Shown here one piece after another: positions 9,001 through 17,400 of a DNA stretch of 19,353 bases. Source of the DNA: Chlamydomonas sphaeroides. Its lineage: Eukaryota; Chlorophyta; Chlorophyceae; Chlamydomonadales; Chlamydomonadaceae. Position 1 is the first letter of the stretch; the number at the start of each line of letters is the position of its first letter. Location: the NCBI GenBank assembly GCA_001662425.1, contig BDDC01000935.1:8859-28211 (forward strand). The letters run 5' to 3'. The position numbers and the translations under genes are program-made. The notes below the pieces were generated by a model, which worked only from the letters and a program-made list of their open reading frames with translations, was not told the origin of the DNA and ran no database searches.

Positions 9001-11384
9001 GGCGGTGGGAGGGAGGGAAGCAATGGCAGTGTTGTGCAGCAGCCACGCCCAACTCTGGTGAGCATTCCTACTTCTGATGTCCCTGAGCTTGAGATATATA
9101 TGCGCATTTGCACGCCAGTAAACCAACGATTGCTACTGTTGGCCCTCCCCACATAAGCCTACACACCTGCAGGTGAACGATGAGGACCTGGGGCGGCAGG
9201 GGTACGCAATAACAGTGCAGGAGCGGAGTAGGGGCAAGGGAGAAGGGTCATGGCGACAGGGCTGGTTAGTTGCCGTACGTCCTCCTGGCTGGGAGATTGA
9301 ACAGCCTGCTGCAATACACCCCCCGGCCGCATCTGGCTGCAATGGAGTAGTTGAGCGACGCCCCCGCACCTTGAGGATGTCTGACCGACCCACGGAGCCA
9401 TTCAGCGGCCCTCCCTGAATGTTGTCCTTGAGGTTGACCAGCGAGGCGTACAGCACCAGCAGCAGCGCGCCGATGAAGGCCAGCAGCGCCAGGCCGATGG
9501 TGCGGGCCAGGGGCGGGCATTTGCTGCAGCAGGCGGGCCGGGTGGACACGAGGGCGGGGTGCGGTCAGCAGTCGCCCGTAAGTGTACCGCAGTGGTGGGC
9601 CACATTGTGCCGGGCAGCGTGCGAGCAAGCAGTGAAGTACTGCTGGAGTGTAAGTGCATGACACCACGGTAGGTGAGCGAGGGGGCAAGCAGCTCCAGCT
9701 AGCTGTAGTGGCTGCACCAGGCAGCGCAGGGGCTGCCAGGCCTCGCCTCACTTGCACTCAAACTCGGTGTTGATGTAGTGGTCGGGCAGGCAGGCGGCGC
9801 ACAGGTTGCCCGTGTAGCCGCTGCCGCACTGCAACTGATCGTATGGCGATGGGGAGGAGACAGAGGAGCCGCCTTGCTGCTCCTGGGGCGCTGCTGTGAT
9901 CAGCAGCCCACTGCAGCCCTCGAGGCCATTGCCGCTGCCACTGCCGCTGCTGCTGGTGTTGGCCCGCGAATAGGCCGCCAGCTGGCACTGGTCCAGCAGG
10001 GCGGAGCGGCTGTCGGCCGTGGTGGACCCTGCTGTCGCGGATGCTGGCATGGTCATGTCGACGACTGCGTCTGGTGCTGTCGCGTTGGATGTCACTTCAA
10101 CGCGCTGCCAGCGGTCATCGTCTATGGGGTCGCCGCACGCGGGAGCCTGGGGGCACCTGGGGTGAGGAGCGGCAAGAGCGAGAAGCGTGAGGTGGGGGGT
10201 TGAGGTAGACTTTGTGTGTTACTCGCTCGCTTGATAAGAAGACAGCTCTCGTGCAAGCAAGGAGCTACCTGTGAAGGAGTGCCACATCTGGGCCCGAGTG
10301 CCAGAAACCTGCAAGCAAAGGGGCAGTGCTGTGACCGTTGGTTGGTTGGTTGTTGCTTGCTTGTGACTTTATGCGCTGTACTAGCTGTCGCCCATTCGAC
10401 CTCTTGCCTGGCTCAGGGATGATGCGGGCGCCGCCAGGGCAGGTGGCGTAGTTGGGACAGGACAGGCAGCCGGCCCCTTCGACGTCCACTGCCCTCTGAG
10501 CCATTCGCTGCATCACATCATAGTAGTCGGCCCTGTTGAGCTCTGGGGATGAGAGGGGGGGTCTGGTGTCGCGCCACAGCGTGAAGCGGCCGCGAGGGCA
10601 CTCGCTACACTCGACCCATGATGACATTGCGCCGGGCAGGCTGGTTGCACTCAGGTCGAGCGCATCTCCCACACGACAGGGCACCACACGGGCGGCAACG
10701 ATCAGGGGCTCGACCTGCGGCCAGGCAGCAGCCATGCAAGATGTGAGTCAGCTACCTCCAGACAACTTTGCAATGAGCCTCAGCTCACCCTGTCCAGGTC
10801 GAAGCCCGCCTGCTCCGTGTGCGCTGTGAAGGTCAATGTGTAGTGTCCGGTCCAGCCTCGAAGCACCAGCAGGGGCCAGTGCGCAACACCGTTGTTGACG
10901 GCCACAGACAGGGAGCCCCCCGTAGTGGATCCAGGATCCAGGTTGACGACTTGCGGGTCGAGCATCGCCGGCGTGCCAAGGCCGCCCTCATTTACCAATG
11001 GCGTCACGGCCACCGTGACCCGCCATGGCAGCGTGTCTGCAGGACGGGCGAGAGCCGAGGAGGGCTGTTGAGATTACCAGAGCACACACCACACCACACC
11101 ACACCACACCGCACAGGCAGCAAGCAGCGCCTCGCCGCACCTCGCCGGGTTGGCCGCAGCAGCGCATTGTAGAGCCGCACGGACAGGGAGAAGGGCGCCC
11201 CCGGCCGCAGCTGCAGCGTGGCGTTCGCCACTTCGGCGCTGGTCTCTGCCAGCCGCATTGCTGCCGGAGGTACCTCCGCATACGCTTGTGCCGGGAGTGC
11301 GCTGCTGCTGCGGCTGTCGAGACTTTCTGGCAGCCATGCTGTGACCTCTGGCAGGACCCTGCTGCTTGCTGCGTCGGCCGCCGC

Positions 11385-11455
<71 letters not shown>

Positions 11456-14400
11456 GGCATGCGTGCAGCGTCTCCTGCACGACACAGGCGTGCCGCAGCT
11501 CGGCTGCCAGCGAGGCGCATGACGACTCTCCTGCACCCGCGGCAAAGTCCGCATCGGATTCGCATGATGCCCAGAGCGCCGACAGCGTGAAGTCCCGCAT
11601 CCACACGGGGATGGCCTGCGCACCAGATAGACAAAGAGCATGGCGAACAACAGAGGTTTGTGAGCATGCGAGAAGAGGCACGTCGAGCCAACAAGGCAAT
11701 GAAGGCAGGGAAGATACCTGGGGATTGGGCAGCCTCACATCCCTCAGCCACAGTGGAGAGCAGCCCTGGCCAAGCAGTTCCCCCGCCGCCTCCAGCCACT
11801 GCACATCGCCGGGGGACAAACCAAGATGGCAGCAGCACGGTATACACATGGGGCGTGTCAGGTCGCCTGGTTGCTGCGGCAGAGGTGAGCGCGGAGCAGC
11901 ATTGGCTCCCCAGACTCAGGCCAGGCCAACGCCATACCTGCTGCTCCCCAAGCTCACTGAGCAAGTCTTTGAAGCGCTGGCGTGCTGTTGCTGCATCGCT
12001 ACACAGCTGTGTGGAAGCTAGAGCGGCCCCAACCAAAGCCGTGTTGTCCCTCTGCAGCTGGCTGCTGGTAATCAGTACAGCCACGGAGCCGTGGGCAAAG
12101 ACACAGCCGCCGTGGCCCTCGTATTGCTTGGTGCTAGCGGTCAGGGTGCCATTGATGTCACCAGCGCTGTTGTACACAAACGTGGTGTTGTGCAAGAGGA
12201 CGGCGGCCCTGATGCTTCCGTGCTGGCCGATGTAGCCGATGGCGTCAGCACCGCCGCCCCACAGCTCTTCCGACAGCAGGGTGTCGTTGTCGGCCCCTCC
12301 TGCCACAAAAACGGCGCCACCAGATGTCCAAGCATGATTGGAACGAAACTCCGTGCTGTCAACGCGTATGGAGCTACAGGCGTGGCTAAAGATGCCTCCG
12401 CCAAATATGAGCGCCTCCCCCTGCTGCATCAGCACGTGTGAGAGGCTGAGGCGCCTACAGCCCACGGCAGCGATGGCCCCTCCCGCGGCTGCTCTGTTGT
12501 TGGTTGTGGTGGTTATGCTGAGCGACGCTGATGCGTTGGAAGACAGGAACAGTGCACCGCCGCGGCCCCTGTCGGCGGTGTTGCCTAAGAGTCGCGAGCC
12601 CCACACGGTTAGAGCTGGCTCCGTGTTGTTGTGGGAAGAGGCGCTGGTTGCAGCAGAGACTGCAACGTAGGCACCGCCACCATCGCGCAGTGCTGTATTG
12701 CCCTCCAGAGCGCACTCCGACAGCTCGGCCCAAGAGCCCTGCGCTGCCTGGAGTATTAGGCCGCCGCCATCCAGGCCTGCTGTGTTGCCTGTGATGCTGG
12801 TGCCGAGAACCACGGCACGGTTGTTGGGGCCGCTGCCTAGGTCCAGGTATGCACCACCGCCCGTGCGGGCAGCCGTGTTGCCTTTCAGCTGCACGTTTGT
12901 GACAAGGGCGAGGGCGCCCTGCCCCCGGGACACGAGGCAGGCGCCGCCGCCGTGCAGGTCACTCGCGGTGTTGGACGTCAGGGAGAGGTTGGACAGCGTC
13001 AGACCTGCGAGGCATGGGCGTCGGGACCGGGACGTTAGTCGTTGGGCCCGGCAGCGGACGGACTCTTACGGATACGATGTACATAGCATTTCCCATTAAT
13101 CACATATTGTGGCCCTGCCCGCACCTGCCCCGCCCGCAAACTCGGCAAACATTGCGCCGCCGCACTCGAGCTGAGCGGTGTTGCCATGGAAGCTGCTGTT
13201 GTGGACGTCGGTCCAGGGGCTTTCAGCAGCCGTGGCACCAAGGCCGCTGCCAGAGGCCGTGGCGGCGCCACTGCCCAGCGACTCCACCATCGCTGCCACA
13301 GCACCTCCCCGCAGCCGTGCCGAGTTGCCGGTGAAGGCTGCTTGCGTGATGGCGGTCGGGCAGGAGACGACTGTTAGCGCCCCTCCGCTGCCCTGACAGG
13401 CATTGTCCGCAAACACGACGCCCGCAAGGTCTACAGTGCACGCCGCGTCCAGGCTTGCCAGCTGCCTGCTGCTGCCATTGTCGCCCGTCTGCATGACCGC
13501 ATCCGCCCGGAGCTTTGGCATAGAGTACGCAAAGATGGCCCCGCCGTAGCCACTGTGCACAGTGCTGCTCAGCTGAAGGGCGCTGCTGCCGGCCTACGGG
13601 TGGATTGGGCCACACAATTTCGAGATGGCGTCGGCCCGTACTGCTGGGAATCCGTGGATACGAACCCCCGGCCGATGGTGGGGGCATACCTATCCGTCCC
13701 CTCACCTGGTTGCGGCTGAAATTGGATGTACGAATCACCAGCCCCGTGTCAATGGTCCCGGCGGCGGGGCTGAAGATGTAGATCACCCCTCCAGCCCCGC
13801 TGGCAAAGTTGTCGTCGCAGCTTGTGTTGCTGACTTCCACCTGACATCACGGGGCACACCAGGTCTTGGAGCCAAAAGCGCATACGCTAGGCTACATGGA
13901 GAGCTGGTCGTCGCTGCGTGCTCATGGCTCCAGCGCAGCTCCCGCTGGCTCACCGTGACACGCAGCTGCCGTGTGTTGGTGGACAATGCGGAGGGGTCCG
14001 TGGGCGGCGCGGCACGCACAGACAGCACCCCGCCGTCCTCATACGCCCGGTTGCCCGCCAGAGTCGAGTCAGCAATCACGATACGTGTCATGTTGGGCGC
14101 TTGCGACAGCAGCGGGGAGCCCTGCGTGTGTTTGAGTAGTTGGGGTGGGTGGAGAGCGAGGGATAACTTCGTTGGCCTTTAAAGGGTGCATATGCATTGG
14201 AGAACACGGCGCCATCCAGCAAAAGCTCTATGCGCGTATGTGAGTGACGGCGACTCCACCTGCAGGGGCGCCTGGACACAAGCCACGCCGCCGCTGCCTC
14301 GAATTGCTACATTGCCCTTTGCCAGAGCCCCGCTCAGCACGATGCGCGCGGGCAGGGTTGCTGATGCCAGCACGCCGCACGCGCGGCCCGCTACATTCGA

Positions 14401-17400
14401 TGACACTGTGCTGTTGATTGCAGTGAAGGACGTCAGTCGCTCCGCCGCAACAAAGCCCCCGTCGCCACCAGCGGTGTTAGCGTGCACGGTGGAGGCCTCG
14501 ACAGCCAGGGAGCCGATGAGGTTGGCGCACAGCGCACCGCCTGGTGAGGTGACAATTGCCACGCACAAACATCAGCGGGGCACGGTCGGTGCTTGTAGTG
14601 CTTGCCGTCAGCACCAGGTCAGCCAACTGGGAAGGCCACAGTTTTGCGAGCGGCAGATACGACCGCCACAGGTGCGGTGTCCCAGAGCACCCACCGTCTC
14701 CAGCCGCCCGGTTGCCCGCAACACGGCTGCCGCCGGCGATGCTGACTCTGTTGATGACGCCGCCAGCCCACACCGCGCCTCCCAGTCCGCCCGCCCGGTT
14801 GCCCTCCAGTCGGCTGCCTTGCTCCACCACCACCAAGTCGACCGTGAAGCCAGCGGACAGCGCGCCACCGTTGCCAGCGCTGGCTGTATTGTCGCACACT
14901 GCCGAGCCGCCCGTGATGGCTAACCTGCCGTACAGGCCCTCGCCCACGTGCACGGCACCTGAGGGCGAGGCAGGATCGAGCATTCAACACTAGCTAGAGA
15001 AGCAGCACACACGCCGATTGTGGCAACTGAGCCGGGTGTCTCTTTTGGCAAACTGCTTTGACGTTCACACGTACGTACCTCCAGAGGTGCCGGCAGAGCA
15101 GCCGCACAGCCTGCTGCCGGCAGAGACCTTCAGACTGCCGCGCACAAACCGGCCCACAGACAGGAAGCCGCCCGTCAGATCGATGGCTAAGTTGCCTTCC
15201 ACGCGCGAGCCGTTGGATACAACGACGTCCTGCGATGGCCGCATGTATAAGCGCATTGGTGTGTTCCGCAAGGGCACACGGGAAGATGCCACGTCGTCGG
15301 GAATCACTAGCAAGACGTACACGGCCGCCGGACGAGCTTACCTCAAGCACGTCTTGGGCAACGTACATGAAGCCGCCACGCTGGCCTGCCGAGTTGTTTG
15401 CCACCACAGAGCCCCCGGTAATGGTCAAGCTGCCCAGCGTCTCGGTCAGCTCAGCAAAGCCGCCATAACCGCTGTCGACCCTGTTGCCGGTCACACGAGA
15501 CGCCGCGATGTGCAGCGCCCCCATGCGCTGGGCCTTGATGAAGCCCGAGCCTTGCTTTGACACGTTGTCACTGATGCTGCTGTTGCCTGAGATCGTGGCG
15601 GACTGAATTCCGTACACCACGGCCAGCCCACGTTGTCCGACCATGTTGCCGCTGATAGTGGACGCATCGCTGACAGTCAAGTTATCTGCATGGTGCGTCA
15701 CGTCAGCAAGCAAGCCGGGAGCAGGCGGCAAGATGGCTTCAGTTGGTCGGCGCTTCTGAGCAAGCCCTGCATGCCAATCCATCCCGCAGACCCTTGTGAG
15801 CAACTACGGCTGAAAGCGCCTAGCTGCATATCTCACCCAGTTGGGCGCATGATATCAGGGTGGACGCTCGATTGCGGGAGAGGGAGCTGCTGCCTGTGGT
15901 GAGTGAGCGGACGGAGGGCAGTGAGGTGGCGCGCAGCACAGATGGATGCGGCGAACCGGCTCTTGAGCATCCTTGCATACCACGCACTCAGGGAACGCAA
16001 GTTGCGCAGCTAGTGCAAGGGGCTACCAGCACGCAGGGGCCCAAGCAAGCTCACGTACCAGTAACCGTGACCGCTCGGAGCACTCCCACGCTGCACAGCG
16101 CGGATCCCTCGTGCCAATTGTCGTCGAAGCGGCTGCTGCCGCCGATCAGCAGCTCGCCCAGGTCCGCATACAGCATCATGATTGAATTGCCGCCTGCTGC
16201 GCCATTGCGCGACATCGAGCTGTAGTCCAGCACGCGGATGTGGCTCAGCGGCCGAGCCGGCAGCACGTTGCTCCACTCCATGAGCAGCAGCGCAGCGCCA
16301 GAAGAGCCCGCGGTGTTGCCGTCCATCCGGCTCCACGAGGAGATGACGACGCTTGTGATGTTGTACGAAAGGACCACGCCGCCCGCGACGCCACACGTGT
16401 TGGCGCTGATGGAGCTGTTGCGAGTGACCAGGAGCTCCAGCCCGGGGGCGGCCTGTCGTAGGTCTGCAGTGCGGATGTTGACGGCAGCACATGCCACGGT
16501 CACCTAGATTAAAATAATATTACAAAACAGATGTGCAGCATCACAAGCAAGCTTACACACCGCGAGCGACCGCACCATGAGTCAGCAGGAAGCCGCCCAG
16601 CTCCCCGGCCTCATTGCCGTCCGCAGAGCTGCCGTCTGCGAGCAGCAGCTGCTCCAGGCCGTCCCGGACAAAGATGCCGCCGCCCTTGGACGCGGCAAAG
16701 TTGCCTGACACGCTGCTGCCAGACAGGATGTGGACAAGGTATGCCGAGGCCGCAAAGTGGAAGGCGCCGCCGCGGCTACCCGCCATGTTGCCGTCCACTG
16801 CGCTGCTGTTTGACACGCGGACCAGCTGGGCGCGCTGGCTGATGTACACCGCACCGCCTGCCACGGCGTGGCGTGGTGGCGTGGGTGCGTGGGCGTGGGT
16901 GAGTGCGTTGGGTCTCGCAAGTCATGGTCCTGATAAGCATGCGCCGTTCACAACCACGGCCGCGTGCTTCAGCCCAAGTGCAGTCCGCACGGCACGGCAG
17001 CCGGCACCACAACCGTTGTGCTAGGCAGCACCAGGCAGCAGCCCGCATGCACTCACCGTGCTCCGCAGCACTGTTGCTGCGCAGGGTGCTGCCGTGCGAG
17101 ACTACCATAGAAGTCAGCGCAGAGCCCACGAATACTGCGCCGCCCGACAGCCGGGCTGTGTTGCCGCGCAGTACGCTACGAGCGATGTCCAGCGACAGGC
17201 TCTGCGAGGCGGTCGTGAAGGGATGGAGGCCCCGCAGGGACACGTTGGCCCAACAACACACGACTACTACTGCTGCAGGACTGGCACTGGAGCCTCGAAG
17301 CCCACGTCACCTATTGCAGCAAAGGCGCACCGTTGCTTTGGGGAGGGAGACGTACATTGCTCCTCCCTGGGGCCCCTCGTTTTCGGCAAAGGTGCAGTTG

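Larger units (their letters stand above)
6093..9523 (-). other. Giant protein: polytopic membrane domain and C-terminal tail
   Basis: Exons: 9370-9523, 9167-9187, 8773-8996, 8053-8641, 7842-7896, 7555-7714, 7380-7467, 7083-7225, 6890-6941, 6093-6314. Residues about 2283-2850. Hydrophobic segments in order include IGLALLAFIGALLLVLYASL, IIGALVVPCFVISGSVALW, LAIVLMVAVFIVYPGW, IGAVAFAVVCLAPPLATFAI, LMIVVFTVVASI, LLEFLSLAVLTLTLTL and LIITLNVTLVAAFLGLLL; two further segments are weaker, giving 7-9 in all. A loop of about 150 residues (Gln/Glu/Pro/Ser-rich, in 8053-8641) precedes YPGWSSTVLSIFSCYSID. Conserved-looking motifs are ATWRQGYWTRDMASQCYTG, FLYSRYKPRFWFWESV and YFSDSGTSN. The tail is basic (RRRLRSLRSARAARG). 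I recall similar polytopic tails on other protist surface proteins but cannot assign a channel or receptor class. Confidence 0.85.

Noticed and set aside
11218..12021. 267-codon plus-strand ORF with a polyleucine run
   Set aside because: The polyleucine is the reverse reading of the coding (CAG)23 repeat; the minus-strand exons there join in frame.
11074..12933. Single 619-codon minus ORF taken as one exon
   Set aside because: Only the part down to 11938 carries Pmp repeats. After GAGCAGCAG the frame becomes low-complexity with polyGln, while splicing at CAG|GTATGG leads into a different frame that continues coherently.
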